Assembly: GCF_022581195.2 (NCBI RefSeq)
Contig: NC_061474.1
Span: 1,116,001-1,180,000, forward strand
Direction of reading: 5' to 3'
Length of the DNA: 64,000 nucleotides
Source: Helicoverpa zea
Lineage: Eukaryota; Arthropoda; Insecta; Lepidoptera; Noctuidae
Shown: piece by piece, positions 11,230-22,540 of the stretch
Layout: each line of letters begins with the position of its first letter
Position numbering within the stretch: the first letter of the stretch is position 1
Notes under the pieces: generated by a model
Seen by the model: the letters and a program-made list of their open reading frames with translations, nothing else
Told to the model about the DNA's origin: nothing
Database searches by the model: none
Position numbers and translations under genes: made by a program

Positions 11230-11256
11230 TTGATCCCTAGACACTTTTGATGTGTG
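11230..11256 (-). repeat. right terminal inverted repeat of the Tc1-type element
   Basis: Exact reverse complement of 9699-9725, followed by TA and then the resumed LINE frame. Confidence 0.93.
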
Positions 11257-11258
11257 TA

Positions 11259-12014
11259 GATACAATAGCATCCAACAAATGGCTTAAAATAGGTAATTTA
11301 TTCCCAGAAACTGAAGGTTTCATCATTGCGATTCAAGACCAGATAATTAACACTAAGAATTACCGAAAGTACATCATCAAAGACCCTACAGTAACCAATG
11401 ATAAATGTCGCAAGTGCCACACACAACCTGAGACCATACAACACATCACAGGGGCATGCACAACACTCACACAGACAGACTACACTCACAGACACAACCA
11501 GGTTGCAAATATCATTCATCAAAAACTAGCACTCAAACACAAACTCATACAAGACACAAACACACCCTACTACAAATACACACCACAAACAGTTCTAGAA
11601 AACACTACACACAAACTTTATTACGATCGCGCCATACTCACCGACAGGACAGTTCACTACAATAGGCCAGACATAACACTCCAGGATAAAGTAAATAAAA
11701 TCACCTACCTTATTGATATTGCCATACCCAACACACACAATCTGCAAAAAACAATAGGCGAAAAAATAACTAAATACGCAGAGCTTAAAGAAGAAGTTAC
11801 CAGAATCTGGAGACAAGATAAAGTTTACGTAGTTCCCATAGTCGTCTCCACTACGGGTGTTATACCCAACCACCTTCACCATAGCCTGAAAATAATAGAC
11901 CTAAAAGACTCCACATACATCCTTCTACAAAAAGCCGCAATACTAAATACCTGTCGAATTGTTAGAAAATTCATGCAATTGGAAGAAAATGAAATAACCC
12001 CACACCACACATAA
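11259..12014 (+). CDS. R4/Dong-like ORF, C-terminal 251 codons (endonuclease part)
   Basis: This continues the frame interrupted at 9698: the last codon before the insert (ATA 9696-9698) and GAT at 11259 are in the same phase. It carries a CCHC motif (C-x2-C-x8-H-x4-C, first Cys codon at 11406) and a PD-x14-D restriction-like endonuclease core (Pro codon about 11667), the site that nicks target DNA in this clade. The stop is TAA at 12012-12014. The frame is open through the right transposon end to TTG 11247, but that is transposon DNA. The equivalent domain of a second lineage lies at 12638-13812 with the same motif spacing. Confidence 0.88.
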   Translation, partial: DTIASNKWLKIGNLFPETEGFIIAIQDQIINTKNYRKYIIKDPTVTNDKCRKCHTQPETIQHITGACTTLTQTDYTHRHNQVANIIHQKLALKHKLIQDTNTPYYKYTPQTVLENTTHKLYYDRAILTDRTVHYNRPDITLQDKVNKITYLIDIAIPNTHNLQKTIGEKITKYAELKEEVTRIWRQDKVYVVPIVVSTTGVIPNHLHHSLKIIDLKDSTYILLQKAAILNTCRIVRKFMQLEENEITPHHT

Positions 12015-12105
12015 CACACCACACATGCTGCATTTACTTGGCACCAGCCCGTAAATGTGGCAAAAAACTAGCCAAGAGCTAAGAAACGCAAACGTTTTCC
12101 CCAAA

Positions 12106-12120
12106 ATAATAATAATAATG
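12106..12120 (+). repeat. (TAA)n junction between first and second LINE insertions
   Basis: A TAA run separates the 3' end of the full-length R4/Dong-like element from the next 3'-UTR-only insertion. It may be target tract, element tail or both. Confidence 0.8.
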
Positions 12121-12611
12121 GTGCCTCGTGGTAAGTGGCGAGTGGGCCGGTGATGCTGGACCCACAGGGAGCGCGTGATCTGCGTTTAAAGTCCGCCGAG
12201 GTATCCTCACCCTTCTCAGCCGCTCATGTCCCTGTTGCCCTCTTGTTGCTTTTCAGTGACTGATTCCCGGGGGCCCAGTAAGTGAGTTGGCGAGTCTCCA
12301 CCTGCCATTTTAACATGTATTTAATACATTGTCATCGGCAGGTGCCATAGTTCCCGTAGTTTCCCCATTCCTAGTCCATTAGCATCCCATCACAATAGCC
12401 TAAGTAGTTTTCATCCATAGTTAGCAATAGTTTAGCACAGAACCGGGGATTGTCCTTGGGTACATTTCTATAGTGTATACAGGGATAATCGTCGGTTTTG
12501 TGTCACCATTTCATTAAAGTTGTCTCAAAAGGGCTTCAGCGTGTTGGCTTCGGCCCCACGTTCGCCTCCCAAAAATCCGGGACTCTATAGTCCCGAGGTC
12601 TGGAAGAGACA
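12121..12611 (+). mobile_element. TAA-flanked LINE 3'-UTR fragment
   Basis: Non-coding 490-bp block between two TAA tracts. Its distal part, from TTAGCAATAGTTTAGCACAG to GGTCTGG-AGAGACATACA, is repeated at 36938-37098, where it is again flanked by TAA repeats. Most likely a 5'-truncated copy of a TAA-targeting LINE or its non-autonomous derivative. No reading frame was found in it. Confidence 0.65.
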
Positions 12612-12637
12612 TACATTTAAATAATAATAATAAATAA
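12612..12637 (+). repeat. (TAA)n junction between second and third LINE insertions
   Basis: TAA/TAAA units run directly into the truncated coding sequence of the third insertion. Confidence 0.8.
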
Positions 12638-13812
12638 AAAGTTCCTTATCAGGCGGCAACAAGGTTCGCGCCTATAATAGTTGGGTCATGCCAGTCCTGA
12701 TGTACTCCTTCGGCATACTCAAATGGACTCAAACTGAATTGGATGCCTTGGATAGGAGAGTCCGCACACTGCTGACCGCAGAACGAATGCATCACCCACG
12801 ATCGTCGGTGATGAGACTGTACATCCCACGGAAATGTGGAGGCCGAGGCTTTTTAAATGCAAAGACGCTCCACAACCGTGAGGTGTGCAGTCTCAGAGAA
12901 TATCTTCTCAAAAGCGACGTGGGTATGCATCGTGATATGGTAGCAGTGGACAAAGGACTCACCCCGCTATCGTTGGCAAATGAGAACTGGCGCAGACCTG
13001 TGGTACTAACTACCCATGATCGCAAGGAGGTATGGCAGAGCAAACAGCTACACGGACGCTTCTTCGGGGCTCTTCATGGCCCCGATGTAGACTTCAATGC
13101 GTCCGTATCTTGGCTACGCTTCGGTGACTTGTTTGGAGAAACCGAAGGGTTTGTATGTGCAATTATGGACGAAGTTATCCTTACGAATAACTACCGGAGA
13201 TATATCGTGAAAGACGGGACGGTTGACATATGTCGGGCATGTCACCATCCGGGTGAGTCTATCAGACATATTATATCTGGTTGTTCTCGTTTGGCTAATG
13301 GTGAATATTTGCACAGACATAACCAAGTGGCCAAGATTATCCACCAGCAGCTTGCTCTGCAATACAACCTTGTAGACCTTGAGGTACCGTACTACAAGTA
13401 TGCGCCCGACCCAGTTCTCGAAAAGGACCATATCACGTTGTACTGGGATCGATCTATCATCACTGACAGGACTATTGTAGCCAATAAGCCTGATATTGTG
13501 GTGATAGATCGATCAGCGCGCCGCGCGATGATAGTCGATGTCGCCGTTCCGCATGACGAGAACCTTGTGAAAGCTGAGAAAGAGAAACAAATAAAGTATC
13601 TCGACTTAGCGCACGAGGTTGTCGCCATGTGGAGTGTCGACACGGCTGTTGTTGTGCCGATTGTCGTTACGGCCAATGGTTTAATAGCCAAGAGCCTCGA
13701 CGAACACCTCAGGAGGCTCTCGTTGGGCGGCTGGATCAAGGGACTGATTCAGAAGGCAGTACTCCTTGATACGGCACGTATTGTGAGGAGGTTTCTGTCT
13801 CTGGGACCCTAA
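12638..13812 (+). pseudogene. R4/Dong-like ORF remnant: RT end plus endonuclease
   Basis: An open frame of about 390 codons without a true start; the first in-frame ATG is 12688, within conserved sequence. It covers the region after the RT palm (MYSFGILKWT, matching TYSFGIIKWS in the first element), the CCHC motif (Cys codon 13231, C-x2-C-x8-H-x4-C) and the PD-x14-D endonuclease core near 13490. The RT catalytic motifs and N-terminus are absent. The lack of stops suggests a recent insertion. Base composition is balanced, unlike the A/C-rich first element. On its own it could not retrotranspose. Confidence 0.88.
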
Positions 13813-13860
13813 CCACCGGTACCTTGGACCCTGTGCCCGATATCGGTGGCAACCTTTTTT
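12638..13860 (+). mobile_element. 5'-truncated second-lineage R4/Dong-like LINE
   Basis: Coding sequence homologous to the C-terminal third of the element at 6417 begins at once after the TAA tract, as expected for incomplete target-primed reverse transcription. It ends in a roughly 50-bp 3' UTR and a T-rich stretch. The protein is clearly related to, but far diverged from, the first element, so it belongs to another lineage of the same clade. Confidence 0.85.
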
Positions 13861-14339
13861 TTATATTTTTAAATGTTTTTTATTTTTATATTTAATATTT
13901 AAAAATGTAAATTATATGCTGGAAAATAAATAAATACCAAAATAAATGAAAAATAAATCGGAATTTCAACCTGTGTACTCATAGTATCTATTTAAGATGT
14001 GAAAGAATTTCATAATCATCAAAATGATCACCCATCCTAAAACTGAAAGCAAATAATAGCTTAACGTTAATAGAATTTTGTCAATAGCTATACATCAGTA
14101 TGATCACAAAATTATCATCATTGAATGCTTTTGACAATAAACTTGTTTTTCTTAGCGATACACATAAGCATATTCTTTTTATTTTATGTCTCAAATATAT
14201 CATCCTTTATTATTTAAGTTATGAATATTCAAACGATATAAAATGACCTTAGGTCTTATCATATTTACTGGTTCTAGTAATAATATATCATTTGTTTTCT
14301 ATTGCGTTTCTTATTATTGGAAAATTCATACTTACAGAA
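13861..14339. other. unassigned AT-rich sequence
   Basis: No gene or repeat recognised. Poly(T) and ATAAA-rich runs at 13855-13950 may include the tail of the preceding LINE. Confidence 0.4.
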
Positions 14340-14732
14340 ACTTCGATGATGGTATGGTACCATCTTCATCCTCCGATCCTTTTTCCCAACTATGTTGGCG
14401 TCGGCTTTCAGTGTAACCGGATTCAGCTGAGCACCAGTGCTTTACAAGAAGCGACTGCCTATCTGACCTCCTCAATCAGTTACCCGGGCAACATAATACC
14501 CCTTGGTTAGAGTGGTGTCAGACTTACTGTTGTTCAATGACAGCCGGGACCTACAGTTTAACGTGCCATCTGACACACAGTCATTGGTGTCTAATATATA
14601 CTTAGAAAGTACATACAGACTTAGAAAAGTTGCAATGGTCCTTGCCTGACCTGGAATCGAACCCGCGTCCTCATACTTGAGAGGTTGGTTCTTTACTCAC
14701 TAGGCCACCACGACTACACGACTTCGATGATG
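14340..14732 (-). mobile_element. full-length SINE-A with target duplication
   Basis: The best copy of SINE-A in the window: 14352-14720 on the minus strand between 12-bp direct repeats ACTTCGATGATG at 14340-14351 and 14721-14732. The tRNA-like head has an A-box-like GGCCTAGTGAG and B box GGGTTCGATTCC; the 3' end carries CCAACATAGTTGGGAAAAAG, then GAT repeats. It has no protein-coding capacity. A GAT-rich tail like that of the RTE elements here suggests, but does not prove, RTE-driven mobility. Confidence 0.85.
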
Positions 14733-17370
14733 AGACCATTGTGCTTCCAGTCATTGGAATCAAGAACGCATCTTTTGTTTTTTTTTTTTTACAAAGCTAA
14801 AAAGAGGGTGGTTGTGTTTTGTTTGAAAGATGTAGCTACCTCACCGTTTGTATACATTTGAGCGTGTCAATAAAATTGGAATGAGGGTTGTTCATTTCAA
14901 ACCTTTTAACATCAAAAGGTTTTTTTTTTCTATCCTTTTGAATTTGCGAATGGTATTTTTAGACTTATTGTTGATTGTGAACGATCGAATGGTATGAGTG
15001 AAATTGTTACTGTTTTGTAAACATTAATCTGTAACATTCTACAATGTACCACGGAAGACAAAAAATGTGTCTAATATTACATGAATATTTCTTAAAAAAT
15101 TAAGGGAAAAAATCAAATGATTGGATCTATCCAAGCATACATTGTAAAATTGAAAAATACAACAAAATCATCGACTAAAAACAGGACACTTACCTACATA
15201 CATAGCAACATTACATAGGTTATTATATTGTCCAATTCCCACAAACGGTTTCTACAAAACGTGCAGAATAAAACACAATCGATCTCGCATGTCCCTCCAA
15301 ATGTTTTCAACCTCTTTCGCCTGAAAACGTTTGAATCGCTATCTGGTGTAAGTCACGGGCGAAGTCTATATTTAGCTATCGATTGCCTAGATGTTGGACC
15401 CTAAAAATAATGCTGGAAGAATCGATAGATAAATCAAGGTTTTTTTATCTCCTGCTTGGCCATGGATAAGTGTACCTTGGATCAGTAACATCTGATAATT
15501 TTTTTGATGCCGAAAAGATTTAATCATCTGTATCTACATATTAATATAAAAATAAAAGAGGGATTATTCAATTAATATAACAGGATAATTTAGCAGTTAT
15601 TATAGCAAAGATAGTACTGTGTTAGATTTATGAGCTTATAGTATATCGGTGAATATTATCAACATTGCATTAATATTTAATTGAATTTAATTAGAACGAA
15701 ATCACGTCTCACTTACCATTTGCGCCACAAATTGATTTCTGTCTATTATTCCGCCCTACAGTACTGTATTATTATATATTGTCGACATCTGTGACCCGTT
15801 TTCATCGAAAATTGTCGCTTGGAGTTACAATAACCTTGCGTATTTCAATTTCAATCGTTTCTCTCTCAGTGTAGGCAGAAAATACAATTTTTTTTCATCA
15901 GATATATTAGATAATGTTATGAAACGATTTGGTAGAACATAATCATATTATTGGAGTATTGTACGAAAATGATCCTTAAGTACAGCGATATTATGTACTT
16001 GAATTATGCTTTATGTGTAATCGGTTCAACTGTTTTGAGAGTCTATTTTTATATTCTATTTTCGTATCAATTTTGCGTGATATTCTTCCCAGACAGTTTT
16101 CACAAAATCCAGACTCATGAGAGCTAAATGTCGCCTGAACGTGTATGGGTACAGAACATTTTGTTAATGCTACAAAAAACCTATCAGAAAAAGAGTGAAT
16201 ATAAGAAAGCTGAGTAAGAAAATACGTTAAATATTTATTTATTTTCATTGATTTAATTGTTTAGAACAAATATTATATTTTCGTGATAACTTAATTTGCA
16301 ATGTACAGGGATAGCAGATTTTTATCTGATCTAATTAGAAACTACTAAATTGCTTTATTAATAATTCTGTTTAGGTACTTTCTTTTGATCAAAGCTGACA
16401 TCTTTTAGTGTGCGACTGCAAAGGTTTTCAACTAATTAAAAAATACCTCTTAATTAATTTCGTGTTCATTATAATGTCAACTACATGTAAGATTAATGTC
16501 ACCTTTATCTGTGAAATTACGATCAAAGTTAAACGTCAACCTTATTTTTGTTAATTATTTTCGTTTTGGAGACAATATCTTAAAGTCAATCATTTTGGAA
16601 CTCATTTTACAAAAAGTAATTACATGAGTGAATTGTCTTTTTTAATATCATTAATCAATGTTTATATTTTAAAATACATTTATAAATATAGAAGAAAATC
16701 GTTTTAGTTACGCTATAAAATAACTTAAGGGAATTTATTAGATATTCGCTCAAAAGTGGGATGGACAGACACAGGTTACTTTAAACCGGGTACCGGTGAA
16801 ACCATGAAAAGAAAATAGTGACATAATAAAAATACAAAATAAGCTCTCGAAACCAATAAAACCGCAAATCCCAACAGCAATAAACTGGCTTAAAAAACTA
16901 TGTCTGCATTTAATTTGTTCAGCGACTGCGTTACAATAAAAAATCGGTCTTTACCGGCTGATGCGTTTTGGTCCATAAATTTTTATTCTTACACAAAGGT
17001 TTCTGATGCATCGGTAGTAAAATAAAGTGCATTGCCGTTTCCATTAACCAACAGATATTGTTTCAAAGGATTGATATTTTGATATATATCGAAAAGTATT
17101 CCAGTTTTTATAGGATTATTCTTTTCGTTTTATAACTTTCAGACATTAATGCGTTTTGGGAAAAAGGCGGATTATATTTTTAACTTTTTATGGTAATGGA
17201 AATGGATTAATGTTTTAACTGCTAGTGATCTTATAGTCAGCCGCGCCTGTTCGAAGTCGAAGTCATTTATTATCTGATTTAATAATAAACTTTATAATAA
17301 ACGTACGTAATTAAATTTTATAATAAACGTACCTAGACATCTTCACATGAATGATTAAATTAGAGGAAGT
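14733..17370. other. unassigned AT-rich sequence
   Basis: About 2.6 kb without a recognisable gene. The longest minus frame (15991-16248) has no recognised domain and I do not call it. At 17290-17335 a phrase ATAATAAACGTAC is repeated within 25 bp. Confidence 0.4.
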
Positions 17371-17655
17371 CTGAAAGTAGCTCCAGTTACAGAAAAGATG
17401 AGAAGGAGAAGATTGTCATGGTATTGGCATGTAATGAGGAGGGATGATACGCATGCAACAAAGTGTGTGCTAAGTATGAATGTAGATGGATGGAGAGGAA
17501 GAGGAAGACCTAAGAAAAGATAGATGGATTGCCTGAAAGATGACATGAATAGGAAGGGCGTGAGTGTCAGTATGACGACTGACAGTTGAAAATGGAAGAG
17601 GATGACATATTGCGCCGACCCCAAATAAAATTGGGAACAGGGCAGGAAGAAGAAG
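17371..17655 (+). mobile_element. RTE-like LINE 3' end
   Basis: Corresponds to the C-terminal end and 3' UTR of the RTE element at 45225-46839. Readable pieces encode ALKVAPV-like, GHVMRR-like and GRGRPKK residues, but with stops (for example after GRGRPKKR), so it is a pseudogene fragment. It ends with GCGCCGACCCCAAATAAAAT and a GAAGAAGAAG tail. Confidence 0.75.
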
Positions 17656-18120
17656 ACCTAGATATCGTCGCGAAACACTCTATCTCTAGGTCAAATCCGC
17701 ATGAAATCAGGTTAGTAGTTTCTGAGTTTTTACTAAGTAATAGATAGATATGATAGTAGCTTAAAATAAATGATTACAATCCATAAATCAAACTTTAATC
17801 AGAATCAAAAACGCCATTAATCAGCGGCCCATAAAAATCAAATTTCTTTGTACCGTCTAAGTAATACTTTATCGATAGATATAGAGGCAGCCGATTGTTA
17901 TCTCACGCGAGCTGTAAATCGAAGGAAATGGGCTTCAGTAGTGCTCTTAACCTGTTTCATTAGCTACCTGTTACTCGAGCAGCTAAAGCTTATTTAACGT
18001 TTAATTTTGGTTAGACTGAGACTTAACTAAGATACTACGTGAAAGTAGGTTTCTAGTATTTCCTAGTTAAGAATATAAGTTCATCAAATATATGTATGAA
18101 TTAAGATGTTCTCTGCGGTT
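17656..18120. other. unassigned sequence
   Basis: Nothing recognised. Confidence 0.35.
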
Positions 18121-18121
18121 A

Positions 18122-18272
18122 TTGGTATGGTATTGGGTTGCCCGGGTAACTGGGTTGAGGGAGTCAGATAGGGCAGTCGCTTCTTATAAAGCACTGGTAC
18201 TCAGCTGAAACCGGTTAGACTGGAAGCCGACGACAACATAGTTGGAAAAAATGCTCGGAGGATGATGAGATG
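18122..18272 (+). repeat. SINE-A 3' half
   Basis: Contains GCCCGGGTAACTGGGTTGAG, then CGCTTCTTATAAAGCACTGG and GGTTAGACTGGAAGCCGACG, ending in GGATGATGAG. The tRNA-like head is missing (5' truncation). Confidence 0.7.
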
Positions 18273-18329
18273 TTCTCTGCGGTTTCATCCATGTCTCGAG
18301 GTACGATCTACATTGCTAAGATAAAAGTT

Positions 18330-18440
18330 TAGACTGTCTGTGTACCAAATTTCATTTAAATGGAACCAATACGTAGTTTTGGCTCGAAAGTCGGACAGAA
18401 AGATATATAGACATAGTAGTTACTTTTGCATTTATAATAC
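18330..18440 (+). repeat. interspersed repeat 3' end
   Basis: The phrases 'accaaatttcatttaaatgg' and 'gtcggacagaaagatatata' resemble the end of a common lepidopteran interspersed repeat. Similar wording occurs at the end of repeat Q (47640-47720). Confidence 0.3.
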
Positions 18441-18842
18441 ATATGTGGTAAAGATTAAAAATTGAACTTGATAGTTCATATTCACGTTCATGACCATTTT
18501 ATTCAACTCTAAAGAAATACATAGGTCCTGTTAATAATGTACTATTTTAGAAAGAAACATAAAAATAAAGTCATTAAAATATGTATTCGTGGACATGAAG
18601 CCCAAGTTGTCTAAAATACCTACCTTATACCTTACTTAAAGTAGACATTATTCAGTAAAATAAATATTTAAAACAACCATAATTATAAGCATTACCTCAA
18701 AAAATCCTCTTTAAAATGTTTAAGCGCATCGATCATGGAGTCTCATTACATTAACATAATGAATCTGTAAAAACATAAGCTATTCTAAGTCTAGAGATAC
18801 ATTAGGAATGTATTTTAATCATAAAACATTAGGGTTCTGTAC
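18441..18842. other. unassigned AT-rich sequence
   Basis: Nothing recognised. Confidence 0.35.
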
Positions 18843-19125
18843 CTATACATAAATAAAAAAAAGGAAGAAAGAAAGAAGAAAAGTTAGGTATTTATTTATT
18901 TATTGACGCAAGCAATACATACAAAGAGAAATAAAAAATATAAAAGTAACAAAAGGTTGCGCCAAATAAGTCCAGTTCAGTATTATGCCAGACAGCTAGT
19001 GTCTGACGCTGGTTTTCAACTGGACCTATGAGGAAATTCAATAAAATATATTGTGTAAAAATAATAATTTTAGAAATGAAACAGGAAGGCCTATGCCCAG
19101 TAGTGGAGGTCCTATGGCTAAAAAA
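18843..19125 (-). repeat. possible LINE 3' end with AATAAATAAATA tail and adjacent fragment
   Basis: On the minus strand the sequence ends in CAATAAATAAATAAATAC followed by a pyrimidine run, like a retroelement tail. At 19078-19120 on the plus strand is a diverged form of the GCCCAGCAGTGGGAC module seen at 36890 and 54918. No coding motif is readable. Confidence 0.3.
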
Positions 19126-21423
19126 TGACGGTAAATATAATACGTAATTTAAAGACTCAAATATCAACGCTATCAACAGAAGGAACTATTGTAGCAGTTC
19201 TTCCGAGCCAATCTCAATAACTTGTAATTGATAAAGTTGGTCGTTATGCCAAGAATGAAAACTTCTTACCCTAAGAACTATATAAGATATACTATTAGTA
19301 CTACTGGTGAACTAATGAGTTTTATGAGAATCCAACCTCGATACCGTAAAGTAATTCCATCAGCTGGTGTTCGCATGTCAGTTTTACCAAAAAGAACCCT
19401 GAAACATAAAAATCTCATTAGCACCCTTAAAATGTTCACAATAAATATCCACATACGTACCCATTTAATTGGTAATGTCATTAGTTAACCTTAACAGACT
19501 AATATGTTCACGTGATGGATAACTTATATCGACGATATTATTACTTTTTCCAATGTCATATTTTGTTCAAGGTCATTAATTCTGACCTTGGAATGAGGCC
19601 ATGACATTGGAACTGTTCTCCTTCGGCAGAAACTTGGCACGTTACCATTATTTGTGTCCTGATTAAGCATTGGACTTGTTTGAATCTGTTTGATATTAGT
19701 TTTTGAATTAGTGAACATCTTTCACAAAGGCTTTGTGACATTGATGGCAGTTTTTGTTAGAATGGTCTGATTTTTGGTACTGATGCCGAATTTGTATGAG
19801 GCTAGTTGTGACTTTCATTGTTTGTTATAACGCTATAGATTTATTCACAACATAGCTATAGTATTAGAAAAGAAAATTGGGGTTTAAAAACTGAAGTCAA
19901 AATTGTGTTATAGCTACTTTAAATTCCATTTTTGCTGTAAAACAAGTTATTTACCAACTTCCTAACTCTAAGGCAACTACAACAGTTTTCGCGTACTTTT
20001 TTCAGTGTCAGGATCCACGTTAAACCATGAATTAGTAGCAGCACATACATTATTATGTAGCGTCTCAAACTTTTCCCATTTACCATAGTTTTGCTAACGT
20101 TAGCGACATAGTTTCACTAACTTCTAACCCCTAATATTCAAACGCCTTAAGTATTCAACTCCGCACACAAAACTGTACTTTATAACCATAAGTTAAGATC
20201 CTAAATTGGCTGTCAGAAAAAGCAAAAGAGTCTTTTAGAAACAAATTACGTTTTTACAACACATAGCGAGATGAAAAGTTGTCGGGCTTGTGAAAAAGTG
20301 CCTTTTTTCAGTTGTGTAAGATTGTGATTTTTGGCTTTAGACTTTCAGTGCCTTATCTAATGAGTGATAACTGAGATTGGACACGCCGCCGTTTGTTTCT
20401 CGGTTTTATTGCGACGAAAATGAATGTAGTGATAAAGAGTGATGAGATGTCGGCGAAGTGTCGGCGAAAGTCGGCGTAAGGATGTATTGTCGGTGTAAAT
20501 TGGGGGTGTAAGGTGCACTAAAACTGATTGCTTTCGCGATGGGCCCTTACGATTTTATACTGATGATTCCGTGATTTATATTAATTCTAAAGATGTTCGC
20601 GTTTATTTGGGTGGGGTAGAATAAATTTATTACACGGCTGGATTTGGTTTGAACAATCAATGCGATTGATTAGAGGTTAGACTTAGGTTAGATGTAGATT
20701 GCTGACAAAGGTCAGAAAAATGCTTTCTGGAAATAATTTTGTGGATATTTATTACTTATTGCATGGTTTGACATTACTTTTTGTTAAATCAAAATAAAAA
20801 CTTAAAAACTACATATATTTACTACAAAATGATGGACAGAAAGAGAGATGAGAACAAAATAAATTATTTTATTCTAAAGTGAAAAATAAATAAATGTTTA
20901 ATTCTTTAAACAAAACTCAGGTAAAGGAAGCCTAGTTTTCTTCGGAAACCATAAATAAGCTGTCAAAACCATAATACCTCATTTTATCTTTTTCCATGTC
21001 GAGTTAAAATTTCTTACCGACGATTTATGGTCCGAGAAAAATAACAGACAGCACACTCCTTTGTTTAACCTATTATTTATAACATTTTTTAACCTTTTTC
21101 TAGCGGGTGCTGGAGAATAAGAGGATTTAACTAGATATTAATCACTGCTAGGATCCGTTTGCGATGCTAGGGAACAAAATAGAGCGCTGTGGGTGCATTT
21201 GTAAGTAGGTATAAAGTGTAGTTGCAACGTCGTGTCTGTGCATTAAGTATTCTTCGTTCCTGTTCTTTTTTTGAAATATCAGAAATGTTGAGGACTTCAT
21301 TTGTTAGGACTGCGTGATAAATGGTTGAAGATCCTTTCTTTGTGTTCCGAAATCAAAAACGAGTCACGTGTTCTATATTTAATTTTAAGTTTCAATGCCA
21401 ATTCGTGAGATAGACAATTCTAA
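19126..21423. other. unassigned sequence
   Basis: 2.3 kb with no gene or dispersed repeat that I could support. Short frames at 19228-19488 and its complement overlap and resemble nothing known to me. Confidence 0.4.
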
Positions 21424-22080
21424 TTATAGTAGGGGAGGCAAGGGTGCTAAACCGGGAGTGACTCGAGCGTCAATGAGACCTATTAGATTGCGAAGCTTAG
21501 ATTATAAGAAGAAAAAAATGTCCTGACATACACACACTTTCATCGGTGGGTGGAGCGGCTATAAACTTTCAAAAATGTAAAAAAAAACAGTTGCATGGAC
21601 ATACTCGAGCGCGTCAGATATTAATAGCATGCACGTCGTACGTCATTTTGAAAACATACGTATATTAATCTGACTGTTTCCATGGTGGGGGTGGTCGTAG
21701 GTAAGGGTTAAAAATGGGAAAAAAAATAATTTTATCGAGCGCGACAGATTTTCAAAAGGGGTGTTAAGTGAACCAAGACGAAGTCTCTTATGCAATAATC
21801 TGACGATTTAGACGTGACCTAAACTCGTGGCCATTATTTGAAATTGCAAAAAAAAATCGCCATTTTGAAATACTCGAGCGCGTCAGATTAAGATATATAT
21901 GGTTCATTTATGTACCCTTAACGTAATCATCTTATAATCTGACGATTATCTGGAGAGACTCGCTTAATCTGACAATGGAAAGTTTTTAAAACTAATAATA
22001 ATCAATACTGTAACCTAATTTTCTTTGAAAAATTAACACCAATGTCGTTGTTTTTTAATTTTGTTATAATCATTATCTAA

Positions 22081-22235
22081 GTCGTGATGGCCTAGTGGGT
22101 AAAGAACCAACCTCTCAAGTATGTGGATTCGATTCCAGGTCAGGCAAGTACCAATGCAACTTTTCTAAGTTTGTATTTACTGTCTAAGTTTATCTTGGAC
22201 ACCAATGTCTGCACAGCAAGTACTTAGTACTTACA
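22081..22235 (+). repeat. SINE head (SINE-A/B type)
   Basis: Begins GTCGTGATGGCCTAGTGGGT (A-box region), with a B-box-like GATTCGATTCCAGG near 22127, and continues through the shared SINE-A/B 5' body to ACACCAATGTCTG. The 3' body is missing. Confidence 0.7.
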
Positions 22236-22540
22236 AGACATACACGTTGTAGCACTTTGGTATTCCTTAAAAACTTGAGATATCAATAGACTATTTAGTT
22301 TTAACTTTTACACACTTTTTGATCTATATCCCAGAACGGACAAACATTTCAACAAAGCTGTCATAATAAAGGTTGTTCTAGATAAAAAGGCCTATCCAAT
22401 GATATGTATGAAATTGCTATTGGCGGAGTGTACCAATCTGCTCATACATTACATACATTTCTATAATAATTACATTGAATTATAATGACATTGATAAATA
22501 TACATGTGACATAAACAATACAATTGAATCTATAATAACA

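Larger units (their letters stand above)
9697..11258 (+). mobile_element. Tc1-type DNA transposon inserted in the LINE
   Basis: Two 27-bp perfect terminal inverted repeats (9699-9725 and 11230-11256, outer bases CACACATCAAAAGTGTC) are flanked by TA at 9697-9698 and 11257-11258, the duplication expected of Tc1/mariner. The element body is 1558 bp and contains one intact DD34E transposase gene. The host frame continues in phase on the far side. With perfect repeats and an open frame, this is the best candidate for a recently active element in the window. Confidence 0.93.
6417..12105 (+). mobile_element. R4/Dong-like non-LTR retrotransposon, full length
   Basis: Lies between (TAA)n tracts at 6361-6416 and 12106-12120. 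It has a roughly 108-bp 5' UTR, one long reading frame (6525-9698 joined with 11259-12014) and a short 3' UTR of about 90 bp. It carries a Myb-like N-terminal region, a reverse transcriptase with YMDD and a C-terminal CCHC plus PD-x14-D endonuclease. A Tc1-type transposon (9697-11258) is inserted in it. Without that insert it would be about 4.1 kb. R4 clade (Dong) is the best fit; a related endonuclease-bearing clade such as R2 is less likely because of the TAA target. Confidence 0.85.

Noticed and set aside
14640..14714. tRNA gene on the minus strand
   Set aside because: Boxes A and B are present, but the sequence does not form a proper cloverleaf and continues into a repeated body; it is a SINE head. 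The same applies to the heads at 1690, 22081, 25483, 26700 and 54965.
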